DNA of 64,000 bases from Paeniglutamicibacter sulfureus (GCF_030512175.1 NZ_JAULBL010000002.1:494149-558148), one strand, 5' to 3'; counted from the first letter of the stretch, positions 16,996 through 27,000 are shown. Notes: generated from the letters alone by a model not told the origin. Translations and numbers: made by a program.

Positions 16996-18534
16996 CTAGT
17001 TGCCGAATGCCGGGGGAGCGACGTCGTGCGGCTCCTTGGGTTCGGGCTCCGGCACCCGGTCCTTGGGCTCTGCCGGAACGGTGACGATGATGGCGGCAAT
17101 GGCGATGACCACCATCAACACGTTGAACAGCAGGCCGATGGCCCCTCCGAAGCGCAACGCCACGTTGTCTTGCCGGCCGATGAACAGGCCCCAGGACTGG
17201 ATCAGTTCCGGGTTGACCGCCTGCCCGGCGACGTACAGGGCCGCGGAAATCGCGACGCCGATCGCGTTGCCCAGCGAGGAGGCCATCTTGTAGATGCCCG
17301 AGGCCGCGCCCACCTGGTTGTCCGGGACGCTGGAGAGCGCCGCGTCGGTGGACGGGGTGGCGTAGAATCCCAGCCCGACTCCGAAGAGCGTGAAGCCGAT
17401 AACGGAGAGCACGATGTACTGGTCGATGTACAGGAACGTCATCGAGCACAGCAGGATGCCCACGCCGGTGATCATCGAGCCCCAGAGCATCGGTTTTTTC
17501 GGCCCGAAGCGCTGCAGCAGTTTCTCGCCCACCCGGATGGTGGACAGGATGGCGATGAGGTAGCCAAGCGTGAGCAGGCCCGATTGCAGGGAGCTCATGC
17601 CCGCGGCGATCTGCACCAAGCCCAGGGAGACGATCAGCGTGCCGGCCGCGCCGTTGAGCAGGAAGTTGGAGAGCGTGGCGCCGGTGAAGGTGCCGTTGGC
17701 GAACAGCTTCAGGTTCACGAAGGCACCCGCGCGATGCGTCTCGATGTACAGGAAGACCAGTCCCGAGACCGCGGCGAGGGCGATCAGTCCCAGTCCGCGC
17801 AGGCTTAGCCAGCCCAGTGCCGGGCCCTGTGAGATGTAGACGTTGATCGAGACCAGCAGCACGATGAACGCGACCAGTCCGCCCCAGTCAAAACCGCGCT
17901 TGGCGGCGGCCGGGTCGCTTTCGGCCTTCGACTCCGGGGTGCCGCGCAGCAGCACCAGCGCCAGGATCGAGAGCACCACGGAGATCCAGAAGATCGAGCG
18001 CCAGCCCAGTGCGCTGGTGGCCATCAGCCCGCCGAAGAGCGAGCAGAAGCCGGACCCGCCCCAAGAGCCGATCGACCAGAAGGACAGGGCACGCTGCCGT
18101 GCCTTGCCCTCGTAGAAGGTCTTCACCAACGCCATCGAGGAGGGCATGATGCAGGCCGCGGATAGCCCCTGGACCACCCGGCCACCCAACAACATGGTGC
18201 TGGTCAGCCCGCCGAGGTTCTCCGGGGTCAGGGCGATCAGCAGCGATCCGGCGATGGAGAGCCAGATGCCGGCGTAAAGGACCTTGACCCGGCCCAGGCG
18301 GTCCGCCAGTCCGCCGGCCACCACGATGAAGATGCCGGAGAACAGCGAGGTGACGGACACCGCCAGGTTCGCCAGGGTCTCCTCGACGCCGAGTTGGCCG
18401 CGGATGCCGGGGATGACATTGAGCAGGGTCTGGGCGAAGAGCCAGAAGTTGATGACCGCCAGGACGATGCCCAGCAGCCACTTGTCGGTGGGTTTCCAGG
18501 CGGTGGTTGTCGGGGAGTGGGTCTCAGCGCCCAT
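16996..18534 (-). CDS. DHA2-type MFS exporter, downstream of the M20D hydrolase
   Basis: A 512-residue, 14-helix major facilitator protein of the EmrB/QacA type, with LLNVIPGIRGQLG in helix 1, GGLADRLGRVKVLY and GGRVVQGLSAACIMPSSMALVKTFY in the N-terminal half. The C-terminus is long, charged and proline-rich (EPKDRVPEPEPKEP). It begins 20 nt after the M20 amidohydrolase gene on the same strand, so the two are almost certainly co-transcribed. It may move the conjugate or the product of the hydrolase; substrate and direction are unknown. Confidence 0.88.
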   Translation of the reverse strand: MGAETHSPTTTAWKPTDKWLLGIVLAVINFWLFAQTLLNVIPGIRGQLGVEETLANLAVSVTSLFSGIFIVVAGGLADRLGRVKVLYAGIWLSIAGSLLIALTPENLGGLTSTMLLGGRVVQGLSAACIMPSSMALVKTFYEGKARQRALSFWSIGSWGGSGFCSLFGGLMATSALGWRSIFWISVVLSILALVLLRGTPESKAESDPAAAKRGFDWGGLVAFIVLLVSINVYISQGPALGWLSLRGLGLIALAAVSGLVFLYIETHRAGAFVNLKLFANGTFTGATLSNFLLNGAAGTLIVSLGLVQIAAGMSSLQSGLLTLGYLIAILSTIRVGEKLLQRFGPKKPMLWGSMITGVGILLCSMTFLYIDQYIVLSVIGFTLFGVGLGFYATPSTDAALSSVPDNQVGAASGIYKMASSLGNAIGVAISAALYVAGQAVNPELIQSWGLFIGRQDNVALRFGGAIGLLFNVLMVVIAIAAIIVTVPAEPKDRVPEPEPKEPHDVAPPAFGN

Positions 18535-18554
18535 GGTGTTCCACGTTCCTTCGG

Positions 18555-19784
18555 TCAGTTGGACTTGCCCAGGTACGCCAGGGCGGCGAGGACCATGGTG
18601 CGGGTTGCGGTTTCCAGGGTCGGGTCGATGGCGGGGGCGAAGAAGGGGGAGTGGTTCGCCGGGATGTCGGAGGACACCGTCCCGTTGGCCACCGCCTTGC
18701 GGTAGTCGTCGGCCGGGACGCAGCCGACCATCCAGTAGCTGTAGGGGATGCCGAAGGCGCCGGGGATGGCGCCGAAATCCTCGGATGCCGTCGCGGGGGT
18801 GGCCTGGTAGACCTGTCCCGCAGGGAAATGCTCGGTGAAGACCGTTGTCACACGCGCATTCACCTCTGCGTCGTTGTCGGTGAGCGGGAACTGGTCGTAG
18901 TACTCGAAGTCAGGCTCCCGGGGCGAGCCGGCGGCGGCGCATTCGCCGCGCACGATCCGCTCGATGGAGGCCATGATGTGCTTGCGCAGGGCGAGGTCGT
19001 AGGTGCGGATGTTCAGCCGAAGCTCGGCCTTGGCCGGGATGATGTTGGCCGCGGTCCCGGCGTTGGAGGACCCGACGGTCACCACGGCGAACTGTCCGGG
19101 CATGGTTTCCCGCGACACGATGGTCTGCAGCTTCAGCACGATCGAGGCCGCAAGCACCACGGGGTCCACGGAGTTGTGCGGCATCGAACCGTGGGCACCG
19201 CGGCCGTGAACGGTGATTTTCAGGCTGTCCCCGGCGGAGAGGATCGGCCCGGCGGCGGTGCCGACGAGTCCAGCCTCCACTGGCATGACGTGTTGGGCCA
19301 GCGCGACGTCCGGACGCGGCAGCTTGTCCACCAGCCCGTCGGCGACCATCGCCCTGGCCCCGGCGGCGGTTTCCTCGGCGGGCTGGAAGAGCGCGATGTG
19401 GGTGCCGGACCAGGCTTCCCGGTTCTCCGCGAGCACCTTCGCGGCGCCCAGGAGGGTGGCCATGTGCATGTCGTGGCCGCAGGCGTGCATGACGCCCTCG
19501 ACCGTGGAGGCATAGTCCAGTCCGGTGTCCTCGGTGACCGGAAGCGCGTCGATGTCGGCGCGGGCCAGGACCACGGCCCCTTCGCCGTTGGCCAGCACCC
19601 CGACCACGCCCGTTCCGCCGATGCGCTGCACGTCGTAGCCCAGGGCCGCGAGCTCCGTCTCGAGGCGTGCGGCCGTCTGGTGCTCCTGGAGGCCGAGCTC
19701 GGGGTTGCGGTGGAAGTGCTTGTAGAGCTCCCGCTGCCACTCAAGTTGGCCGTCCAGGGAGTCAAGAAGTGAGGGGTCAACCAC
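18555..19784 (-). CDS. M20D amidohydrolase, candidate IAA-amino-acid or hippurate hydrolase
   Basis: A 409-residue zinc-type peptidase M20D family member. Metal-binding motifs are ACGHDMHMATLLGAAK (near residue 100), QPAEETAAGA (near 135), a His in LAQHVMP and a C-terminal NHSPFF. The central dimerisation domain starts near GRGAHGSMPHNSVDP. The family includes plant ILR1 and bacterial hydrolases that release auxin from amino-acid conjugates, plus hippurate and N-acetyl amino acid hydrolases. GTG at 19784 has GGAAAGG at good spacing and is preferred to GTG 19820. Its closeness to the auxin-degradation genes makes an auxin-conjugate role attractive but unproven. Confidence 0.85.
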   Translation of the reverse strand: MVDPSLLDSLDGQLEWQRELYKHFHRNPELGLQEHQTAARLETELAALGYDVQRIGGTGVVGVLANGEGAVVLARADIDALPVTEDTGLDYASTVEGVMHACGHDMHMATLLGAAKVLAENREAWSGTHIALFQPAEETAAGARAMVADGLVDKLPRPDVALAQHVMPVEAGLVGTAAGPILSAGDSLKITVHGRGAHGSMPHNSVDPVVLAASIVLKLQTIVSRETMPGQFAVVTVGSSNAGTAANIIPAKAELRLNIRTYDLALRKHIMASIERIVRGECAAAGSPREPDFEYYDQFPLTDNDAEVNARVTTVFTEHFPAGQVYQATPATASEDFGAIPGAFGIPYSYWMVGCVPADDYRKAVANGTVSSDIPANHSPFFAPAIDPTLETATRTMVLAALAYLGKSN

Positions 19785-19994
19785 GGGGATCGCCTTTCCG
19801 TTCTGGCCGCGCACAGGCACTGCGGGTTGCCATAGCCTGGTTGCGGATCCGGTTATTCAACGTATCCCCGCAGGTCAGCGCTTGTCCATGTCGTGACGCG
19901 ATATTCATTTAGTGTTCCCCGCAGGAGACCCCATCCCCGGAATGGCCAGGTGCGTCCGTCCCAGACTGAAGTAGCAGTTAGCGGACCCAGTGAT

Positions 19995-20855
19995 CTATGA
20001 GTGTTCGCCGTTTCCCCGGATTCGGTAGTCCTGTGCGGCGTAGACGCCCAGGATCTTGATTTCGGATGTGAAGAACGCCAGCTCCTCCAGTGCAGTCTTC
20101 AGGGGCCCGTCCTCCGGGTGTCCTTGAAGATCCACCAAGAACATGGTCGCCGCAAATTCCGCGCCCACCATGTAGCTTTCTATGCGCGTCATGTTGACTC
20201 CACAAGTGGCAAATCCACCGAGGGCCTTGAAGAGCGCCGACGGAACATTTCGAACCCGGAAAACCAGCGTCGTGATGACATTTTCGGGCAATTCGTGGCG
20301 CGCGGGCAGCGGTTTTTCCCTGGCAAGGACCACAAATCGCGTGGTGTTGGTGGGGTCGTCCTCCACTCCGGAGGCAAGCACGTCAAGACCATACATTTCA
20401 GCGGCCCGCGGTGGTGCGAGGGAAACCTTGGACGGGTCGTTCCAGGAACTTACCTCCCGCGCCGAACCGGCGGTGTCCCCGGCGATGACCGGAGTCAACT
20501 TAAGCGACCGGATTATTCCACGGCATTGCCCCAGCGCGTGGATGTGACTGTGCACTTCCCTTGCATCCTCGAGTTTGCTGCCCCGGATTCCGAGCAGGTC
20601 GAAGCGTATGCCCAGAAAGTATTCCCCAACGATCTGGAGGTTGGAAGCCGGCAGAAGGCTATGGATATCCGCAACGCGACCCGCTATCGAATTTTCGATG
20701 GGGATCATCGCCAGCTCCGCCGAACCGTCGGCCACGACGGCAAAAACCTCCTCAAAGCTGGAGCAGGCCAGGGGCTCGAAATCCGGGTACATCTCCTGGC
20801 AGGCAACGCTCGAATTGGATCCAGGTTCCCCCTGATAGGCAATTTTTTGATTCAC
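19995..20855 (-). CDS. pheA: prephenate dehydratase
   Basis: A 286-residue monofunctional prephenate dehydratase that converts prephenate to phenylpyruvate in phenylalanine synthesis. The catalytic domain has YQGEPGSNS, PIENSIAGRV and the NTTRFVVLA motif with the essential Thr; the C-terminal ACT domain has GVNMTRIESYM for phenylalanine feedback. The usual SHPHALAQC segment reads SHIHALGQC here. It starts with GTG. It stands alone and is divergent from the RraA-like gene with only 46 bp between. Confidence 0.88.
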   Translation of the reverse strand: MNQKIAYQGEPGSNSSVACQEMYPDFEPLACSSFEEVFAVVADGSAELAMIPIENSIAGRVADIHSLLPASNLQIVGEYFLGIRFDLLGIRGSKLEDAREVHSHIHALGQCRGIIRSLKLTPVIAGDTAGSAREVSSWNDPSKVSLAPPRAAEMYGLDVLASGVEDDPTNTTRFVVLAREKPLPARHELPENVITTLVFRVRNVPSALFKALGGFATCGVNMTRIESYMVGAEFAATMFLVDLQGHPEDGPLKTALEELAFFTSEIKILGVYAAQDYRIRGNGEHS

Positions 20856-20901
20856 GCTTGAGAAATATCCTTAGGTCTTCAGGCTTATAAGGAGCCGACG
20901 A

Positions 20902-21606
20902 ATGTCTATACGACGAAACTTGGTGGTCAACAGGGACTGCAAACAAAATAGCACCGGAAACGAGTTTCAGATGATCATCACCGCACCCACGGAGTCCCTC
21001 CACTTCAGCCCGCAATGGGAGCGACCGGACCTGCACGGTGTCAGGCAGCTGGCCCAATTCCCTGTCGCCCTGATCGGCGATGCCCAGGGGCGCATGGGCG
21101 TCATGCACTCGGCCCTGCGCTCGGTGACCCCCGGGCTGAAAATGGCCGGCACGGTTCTTCCGATCAACACCCGCGAAGGGGACAACCTCGCCATTCATCG
21201 GGCCCTCGATGACGCACGCGAAGGCGACGTCCTGGTCATCAACGCAAACAGTGACACCGGCAGGGCGTGCTTCGGCGACATTCTGGGCGAGATCTGCATC
21301 AACAGGGGTATTGCAGGAGTCGTGATTGACGGAGCGACCCGTGACATCGATGAATTGCTGGCCATGGGGCTTCCGGTCTTCGCGCGCGGGATCAGCCCCG
21401 CGGGCCCCTTTAAATACGGACCGGGAACCATCGGCGCTCCGGTGGCCTGCGGCAATGTTGTTTGCCACCCGGGGGACGCAATCCTGGGGGACAACGACGG
21501 CATCGTGGTGGTGCCGCAGGGGCGCATTGCCGCGGCACTGGAGCGAACCGCAGCGCAAGCGAATAGCGAAGACTACATGCGGGCACTGATTCCGTCGCGC
21601 GCCTAA
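20902..21606 (+). CDS. RraA-family protein (HMG/oxaloacetate aldolase-like)
   Basis: A 234-residue member of the RraA/4-hydroxy-4-methyl-2-oxoglutarate aldolase family. The ligand-binding motifs are GDVLVINANSD and VIDGATRDIDEL, where the Arg-Asp pair binds pyruvate-type substrates and the metal. Members either act as class II aldolases/oxaloacetate decarboxylases or bind RNase E. The AAGGAG ribosome site before ATG 20902 gives an N-terminal extension of about 23 residues ahead of a second Met (20971). The pathway is not evident from the neighbours. Confidence 0.78.
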   Translation: MSIRRNLVVNRDCKQNSTGNEFQMIITAPTESLHFSPQWERPDLHGVRQLAQFPVALIGDAQGRMGVMHSALRSVTPGLKMAGTVLPINTREGDNLAIHRALDDAREGDVLVINANSDTGRACFGDILGEICINRGIAGVVIDGATRDIDELLAMGLPVFARGISPAGPFKYGPGTIGAPVACGNVVCHPGDAILGDNDGIVVVPQGRIAAALERTAAQANSEDYMRALIPSRA

Positions 21607-22119
21607 ATCCGGGTAAGCGTCCGGCCTTGTCCGATGGCGCAGCCGACGCGGCCTCTGCGCTGATGGAGCCCGAAAAATCCACCGATGTTCCCAACCGCGC
21701 AGGTGACACCAAGGGCTCGGTCCCAACGGACGGGGCCATTCCTGTCAGGGGCGGCAGTTGCCGTGTTCCCGCGGCACGATCACGGCATCGCGGGCAGGAT
21801 CGCCAAGCGCACTGGCGATTTGGTAAAAACTGTCCCGTTACCTTGTTGCCCGCGGCTCGGGCGCACCCATTGGGCGGGCGCGGAGACCTCGCCTGTCTGA
21901 ATCGGCTCCATGGACGGGCCTCCGCGGACTCGCCTGACCATCGTCGGAAGGCCGCCCCGATCCCGCCCGGGAACTAACTGCGCGCGCTGTGGTTCCACAA
22001 GACGCCGCGCCTGAATCTGCGCCTTGACGGGCATGTTTGTGGCGCCCCCGGTGCAGGGTGAGAGTGGATCCCGACGGGGCCGCCGGGCGGCGCCTTGACA
22101 GCACTTTGTGAGGAGTGAC
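21607..22119. other. gene-free region upstream of the asparagine regulator
   Basis: About 500 bp without a convincing gene on either strand; open frames here have arginine- and proline-rich composition typical of shadows. It must contain the promoter of the FadR-type regulator operon. I see no clear operator or terminator. Confidence 0.4.
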
Positions 22120-22839
22120 ATGGTTCAACGCATGAACCTGTCAGACAGCCGGACGGCCGGACCGCAGCCCATCGTCCGGGTCAGCGCGGCCGAGGCCGTA
22201 TTCACTGCCATCCGCGATGCCATCGAGTCCGGGGAGCTGCCCGTGGGGCACAAGCTGAGCTCCGAATCGGTGCTCGCCGGAAAGTTTGCGGTCAGCCGTT
22301 CGGTCGTTCGCGAGGCCCTGCGCTCCTGCGCCGCCCTTGGCCTCACCGAGACGCACACCGGCAAGGGAACCTTTGTCATCGCGGGCAAGGCCAGCGACGA
22401 CCTGGTGCTGGGCAAGTTCTCCGCGCGCAGCCTCATGGAAGCGCGCCCGCACATCGAGATCCCCGCGGCCGAACTCGCCGCCACCCGCGCCACCCCCGAC
22501 CAGCTCGAGGAGCTGCGCGGCATCATCGAAGCCATGGAGGACGAGGACGACGCCCAGCGGTGGGTGGCCCTCGATGCAAGCTTCCATGCCACGATCGCCG
22601 CGGCCAGCGGCAACGGGGTCTTTGAACGGGTCGTGGGCGACATCCGCGAGGCCATGGTCAACCAGTCCGAGACCATCAACCTCATCACCGGCCGCCAGCA
22701 CCCTTCGCACGCCGAACACCGCGATATCCTCGCCGCCATCGAGGCGCGCGACGGCGCCGCGGCGGGCAAGGCCATGGCCGGGCACCTGGCCGCGGTCGAC
22801 GAAGCGCTGACCAAGATCCTCGGAGCAGAAACCGCATGA
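22120..22839 (+). CDS. FadR-subfamily GntR regulator of asparagine utilisation
   Basis: A 239-residue regulator: an N-terminal winged helix (residues about 15-85; LPVGHKLSSESVLAGKFAVS and SVVREALRSC recognition helix) and a C-terminal all-helical FCD ligand domain with the metal-type His residues (LDASFHATI, HPSHAEHRDI). ATG at 22120 follows AGGAG closely; GTG at 22108 is the alternative. Its stop overlaps the asparaginase start (ATGA), and asparaginase, aspartase and permease genes follow. It probably controls this operon in response to asparagine or aspartate. Confidence 0.85.
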   Translation: MVQRMNLSDSRTAGPQPIVRVSAAEAVFTAIRDAIESGELPVGHKLSSESVLAGKFAVSRSVVREALRSCAALGLTETHTGKGTFVIAGKASDDLVLGKFSARSLMEARPHIEIPAAELAATRATPDQLEELRGIIEAMEDEDDAQRWVALDASFHATIAAASGNGVFERVVGDIREAMVNQSETINLITGRQHPSHAEHRDILAAIEARDGAAAGKAMAGHLAAVDEALTKILGAETA

Positions 22840-23801
22840 GCACTTCCACCTTCCCGGCCCACGCCCCGCTGGCCGTGCAGACCCGCGGCGAACTGGTTGA
22901 AAGCGTCCACTACGGCTCGCTCGTGGCCCTGGGCGCCGATGGCAGGACCGTGCTCACCCGCGGCGAACCGACGGCTCCTATCTATCCGCGCTCGGCCCTG
23001 AAGCCGCTGATGGCAGTTGCCATGGTGCGCGCCGGACTACGGCTCTCCGCCGAGCAGCTGGCACTGGCCTCCGCCAGCCATTCGGGCTCCGTCGATCACC
23101 GCGACCTGGCCGCGAAGATCCTCGCCGACGCCGGGCTGGAACCCGGCGCGCTGCGCAACTCCACCGACCTGCCCTACGGGGTGGCCGAACAGCGGGCCTG
23201 GCTCCGCGAAGGCAACGGTCCCACCCAATTGGCGCAGAACTGCTCGGGCAAGCACGCCGCGATGCTCGCCACCTGCCTGCTCAACGGCTGGGACACCGAG
23301 ACCTACCTGCACCACGACCACCCGCTGCCCACCCTGATCCGCGAGGTCGTCGCCGAACTCACCGGCGAACCCATCACCGTGGTGAGCGCCGACGGCTGCG
23401 GCACCGAGGTCTTCGCGCTCTCCCTTTCTTCCATGGCCAGGGCCTTCGGCAAACTTGTCACCGCACCCGTTGGCACGGCGGAGTACGAGGTCGCTGCAGC
23501 CATGCGCGCCCATCCCCTGATGGTTGCCGGGCTGGGGCGCGACGTCACCGCCCTGATGGAAACTTTCCCCGGCGTGCTGGCCAAGGACGGGTTTGAGGGC
23601 ATCCAGCTCATCGCCCTGCCCGACGGCTCCGCCGTGGCACTGAAGATCTCCGACGGAGGCGACCGGGCCCGGATGCCCGCCGCCGTCCCCGCCCTGCTGG
23701 CCCTGGGATTGGATCCTGGCAGGCTGGCCGCATTCGACCACCTCCCCGTGCTCGGCGGCGGAAAGCCCGTCGGCACCCTGGCCGGTCTGCCCTTCCCCTA
23801 G
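22836..23801 (+). CDS. ansA: Rhizobium-type L-asparaginase (AnsA/asparaginase II family)
   Basis: A 321-residue asparaginase of the Rhizobium etli type, unrelated to the E. coli enzymes. Conserved motifs are PRSALKP (Ser53, Lys56), SASHSGS, NCSGKHAAML and ADGCGTEV, which carry the Ser/Lys/Cys active-site set of this family. It hydrolyses asparagine to aspartate and ammonia in the cytoplasm. The next gene encodes aspartase and the last an asparagine permease, a complete route from external asparagine to fumarate. Confidence 0.86.
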   Translation: MSTSTFPAHAPLAVQTRGELVESVHYGSLVALGADGRTVLTRGEPTAPIYPRSALKPLMAVAMVRAGLRLSAEQLALASASHSGSVDHRDLAAKILADAGLEPGALRNSTDLPYGVAEQRAWLREGNGPTQLAQNCSGKHAAMLATCLLNGWDTETYLHHDHPLPTLIREVVAELTGEPITVVSADGCGTEVFALSLSSMARAFGKLVTAPVGTAEYEVAAAMRAHPLMVAGLGRDVTALMETFPGVLAKDGFEGIQLIALPDGSAVALKISDGGDRARMPAAVPALLALGLDPGRLAAFDHLPVLGGGKPVGTLAGLPFP

Positions 23802-23904
23802 CAACCTCCCTTCCTCGCTCCACCGCACTCCCGCCCGCACTGGCGCGCGCCCAAAAACTTCCACCCCCTTGCATATCCGCCTCACCGCCACCCCTAGGAG
23901 AGCC

Positions 23905-25338
23905 ATGTCCGAATCCACCGCCACCTTGCAGGTCGCCGCGCCCCGCGCGGTCCGCAGCGAACACGACCTGATCGGGGATCGTGACATTCCCGCGGAGGCA
24001 TATTGGGGCGTGCACACGCTGCGCGCCGTGGAAAACTTCCCGATCACCGGCCAGCCGCTGTCCACCAACACGCACCTGGTCACGGCGCTGGCCATGGTCA
24101 AGCAGGCCGCCGCCCAGGCCAACCTGGAACTGGGGCTGCTCGACGCGACCCGCGCCGCCGCCATCATCGAGGCCTGCCGCGAAATCATCGCCGGGAACCT
24201 GCACGAGCAGTTCGTGGTCGACGTGATCCAGGGCGGCGCCGGCACCTCCTCGAACATGAACGCCAACGAGGTCATCGCCAACCGTGCCCTGGAGATCATG
24301 GGCCACGCCAAGGGCGAGTACCGGTACCTGCACCCCAACGACCATGTCAACCTCAGCCAGTCCACCAACGACGTGTACCCCACCGCGGTGCGCGTGGCCA
24401 CGATCTTCGGCGCCGCCTCGCTGGTGGCCGCCATGGAGCACCTCGGCGCGGCCTTCGCCGCCAAGGCCGTGGAATTCCGCACCGTGGTGAAGATGGGCAG
24501 GACCCAGCTGCAGGACGCCGTCCCGATGACCCTGGGACAGGAATTCAACGCCTACGCCGTCACCCTCGGCGAGGACCGCGCGCGCCTGGCCGAATCCACG
24601 CTGCTGATCCACGAGATCAACCTGGGCGCCACCGCCATCGGCACCGAGCTGAACGCGCCGGTCGGCTACTCGGCCCTGGCCTGCACGCACCTGGCGGCGA
24701 TCTCCGGGCTGAAGCTGGAAACCGCCTTCGACCTGATCGAGGCCACCGCCGACGTGGGTGCCTTCGTCCACCTCTCCGGGGTGCTCAAGCGCGTGGCGGT
24801 CAAGCTCTCCAAGGTCTGCAACGACCTGCGCCTGCTCTCCTCCGGCCCGCGCGCCGGGCTGGGCGAGATCGACCTGCCGGCCGTGCAGTCCGGGTCCTCG
24901 ATCATGCCCGGCAAGGTCAACCCGGTGATCCCCGAGGTCGTGAACCAGGTGGCCTACGAGGTCATCGGCAACGACGTGACCATCACGATGGCCGCCGAGT
25001 CCGGGCAGCTGCAACTCAACGCCTTCGAGCCGATCATCGTGCACAGCCTGACCAAGTCGATGCGCCACCTGGAGGCCGCCTGCATCACGCTGGCCGACAA
25101 GTGCATCGTCGGCATCACCGCCCACGAGGAGAAGCTGCGGGCCCAGGTGGAGAACTCCATCGGCCTGGTCACCGCGCTCACTGTGCAGCTCGGCTATGCG
25201 GCTTCGACGAAGATCGCGCTCGAGGCCCTTTCCACCGGCCGCGGCGTGGCCGAGCTGGTTCTGGAGCACGGGCTGCTCACCGAGTTGCAGCTCAACGAGC
25301 TGTTGCGTCCCGAGCGACTGGCCAACCTCAGCGAATAA
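23905..25338 (+). CDS. aspA: aspartate ammonia-lyase
   Basis: A 477-residue fumarase/aspartase superfamily enzyme that converts aspartate to fumarate and ammonia. Signatures are QGGAGTSSNMNANEVIANRA, SQSTNDVYPTA, GRTQLQDAVP and the flexible catalytic loop SGSSIMPGKVNP (near residue 330). ATG at 23905 follows TAGGAG; the upstream frame to 23869 is not needed. It is the third gene of the asparagine operon. Confidence 0.93.
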   Translation: MSESTATLQVAAPRAVRSEHDLIGDRDIPAEAYWGVHTLRAVENFPITGQPLSTNTHLVTALAMVKQAAAQANLELGLLDATRAAAIIEACREIIAGNLHEQFVVDVIQGGAGTSSNMNANEVIANRALEIMGHAKGEYRYLHPNDHVNLSQSTNDVYPTAVRVATIFGAASLVAAMEHLGAAFAAKAVEFRTVVKMGRTQLQDAVPMTLGQEFNAYAVTLGEDRARLAESTLLIHEINLGATAIGTELNAPVGYSALACTHLAAISGLKLETAFDLIEATADVGAFVHLSGVLKRVAVKLSKVCNDLRLLSSGPRAGLGEIDLPAVQSGSSIMPGKVNPVIPEVVNQVAYEVIGNDVTITMAAESGQLQLNAFEPIIVHSLTKSMRHLEAACITLADKCIVGITAHEEKLRAQVENSIGLVTALTVQLGYAASTKIALEALSTGRGVAELVLEHGLLTELQLNELLRPERLANLSE

Positions 25339-25417
25339 GCCCCCCAAGCGTTCCCACCGTTTCAACCCGTTCCACCCTTGAGCAAGCCCCCAGACACTCC
25401 CCGAGAGGCACCTGCGC

Positions 25418-26947
25418 ATGACACGTGAAATCCCAGAAACCCGCACCACGCACCGACCCGACACCCCCAACTCGGCGTTGACCGCCGAGGACAAGGGAAT
25501 GCACAAGGGGCTCAAATCCCGCCAGATCCAGATGATCGCGATCGGCGGGGCCATCGGCACCGGCCTGTTCATGGGCGCCGGCGGCCGGCTGGCCGGCGCC
25601 GGACCGGCATTGATGTTCAGCTATGCGGTCTGCGGGTTCTTCGCCTTCCTGATCCTGCGCGCCCTGGGCGAACTGGTCGTCCACCGTCCCTCCTCGGGTT
25701 CCTTCGTCTCCTACGCCCGGGAGTTCTTCGGGGAGAAGGCCGCATTCGTGACCGGCTGGCTGTACTGGCTCAACTGGGCCATGACGGCCATCGTGGACAT
25801 CACCGCGATCGCGCTGTACATGAACTTCTTCGCCAAGTACGTGCCCTGGATCGGTTCGGTCCCGCAGTGGGTGTGGGCGCTTGCGGCGCTGCTGATCGTG
25901 CTGGGCCTGAACCTGGTCTCGGTGAAGGTCTTCGGCGAGCTCGAGTTCTGGTTCGCGCTGATCAAGGTCCTCGCATTGGTCGGGTTCCTGGCGGTGGGCA
26001 TCTACTTCGTCATCTTCGGGTCCCCGATTCCCGGGCACGAAGTCGGCTTCAGCCTGATCGCCGACAACGGCGGGTTCTTCCCCAACGGCCTGCTGCCGGT
26101 GGTCGTGGTGATGCAGGGCGTCGTGTTCGCCTACGCCTCGATCGAGCTGATCGGCACCGCCGCAGGCGAGACGGAGAATCCCGAGAAGGTCATGCCCAAG
26201 GCCATCAACACCGTGATCATCCGCATCGCCATCTTCTACGTCGGATCGCTGGTGCTGCTCTCGCTGCTGCTGCCCTACACCGCCTACAAGGCCGGCGAGT
26301 CCCCGTTCGTGACGTTCTTCGGGTCCATCGGAGTTTCCGGCATGGACTCAATCATGAACCTGGTGGTGCTCACCGCGGCGATGTCCTCGCTGAACGCGGG
26401 CCTGTATTCCACCGGGCGCATCCTGCGCTCGATGGCGCTGGCCGGATCCGCTCCGCGCTTCACCGCCAAGCTGAACAAGCAGGGTGTGCCCTACGGCGGC
26501 ATCGCACTGACCGCCGCGGTGGCTGGCCTCGGCGTGGTGCTCAACGCGATTGTTCCGGCCAATGCCTTCGAGATCGTGCTGAACATGGCAGCGCTGGGCA
26601 TCATCGCCTCTTGGGGCATGATCGTGCTCTGCCAACTGGCGCTCTATCGCCTGGCCAAGCGTGGGGGAGCGGTGCGTCCGGCCTTCCGGATGATCGGGGC
26701 GCCCTACACCGGGTACCTGACCCTCGCCTTCCTGGCCGCTGTCATCGTGCTGATGGCCTTCGATTCCCCGGTGGGCACCTGGACCGTTGCCTCGATCATC
26801 GTCATCATCCCGGCGCTGATGATCGGTTGGTACGCCTCGCGCGGGCGCATCCGGGACATTGCCGCGGCGCGGGCGAACGCCGATGCGCTCTCCGACCCGA
26901 CGGAGAACCACGAGTTCTCTGTCAACGGGGCTTCCGACTCTCAGTAG
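25418..26947 (+). CDS. ansP: asparagine/amino acid permease (AAT family, AnsP-like)
   Basis: A 509-residue amino acid permease of the APC superfamily with 12 predicted helices. The first helix carries [16 protein letters not shown] and the next loop [29 protein letters not shown], both typical of the AAT family; [15 protein letters not shown] and [12 protein letters not shown] fit AnsP-type permeases. It closes the asparagine operon and is followed by a strong terminator. Asparagine as substrate is inferred from the neighbours. Confidence 0.88.
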   Translation: MTREIPETRTTHRPDTPNSALTAEDKGMHKGLKSRQIQMIAIGGAIGTGLFMGAGGRLAGAGPALMFSYAVCGFFAFLILRALGELVVHRPSSGSFVSYAREFFGEKAAFVTGWLYWLNWAMTAIVDITAIALYMNFFAKYVPWIGSVPQWVWALAALLIVLGLNLVSVKVFGELEFWFALIKVLALVGFLAVGIYFVIFGSPIPGHEVGFSLIADNGGFFPNGLLPVVVVMQGVVFAYASIELIGTAAGETENPEKVMPKAINTVIIRIAIFYVGSLVLLSLLLPYTAYKAGESPFVTFFGSIGVSGMDSIMNLVVLTAAMSSLNAGLYSTGRILRSMALAGSAPRFTAKLNKQGVPYGGIALTAAVAGLGVVLNAIVPANAFEIVLNMAALGIIASWGMIVLCQLALYRLAKRGGAVRPAFRMIGAPYTGYLTLAFLAAVIVLMAFDSPVGTWTVASIIVIIPALMIGWYASRGRIRDIAAARANADALSDPTENHEFSVNGASDSQ

Positions 26948-26956
26948 GAAGACGGG

Positions 26957-27000
26957 GGCGGCACCGGCGCGGACACGATCCGCGCCGGTGCCGCCTTTTT
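26957..27000 (+). terminator. rho-independent terminator of the asparagine operon
   Basis: A perfect 17-bp GC-rich stem (26957-26973 with 26979-26995), a 5-nt loop and TTTTT at 26996-27000, directly after the permease stop. An ACCGGC repeat follows at about 27012-27030. Confidence 0.95.

Noticed and set aside
21627-22121. Several frames of 70-116 codons in the gap before the FadR-type gene
   Set aside because: Arg/Pro-rich on both strands, no motif and no ribosome site.
23608-25572. 654-codon minus-strand frame
   Set aside because: Antisense to aspartase; Gly/His/Val-rich shadow without motifs.
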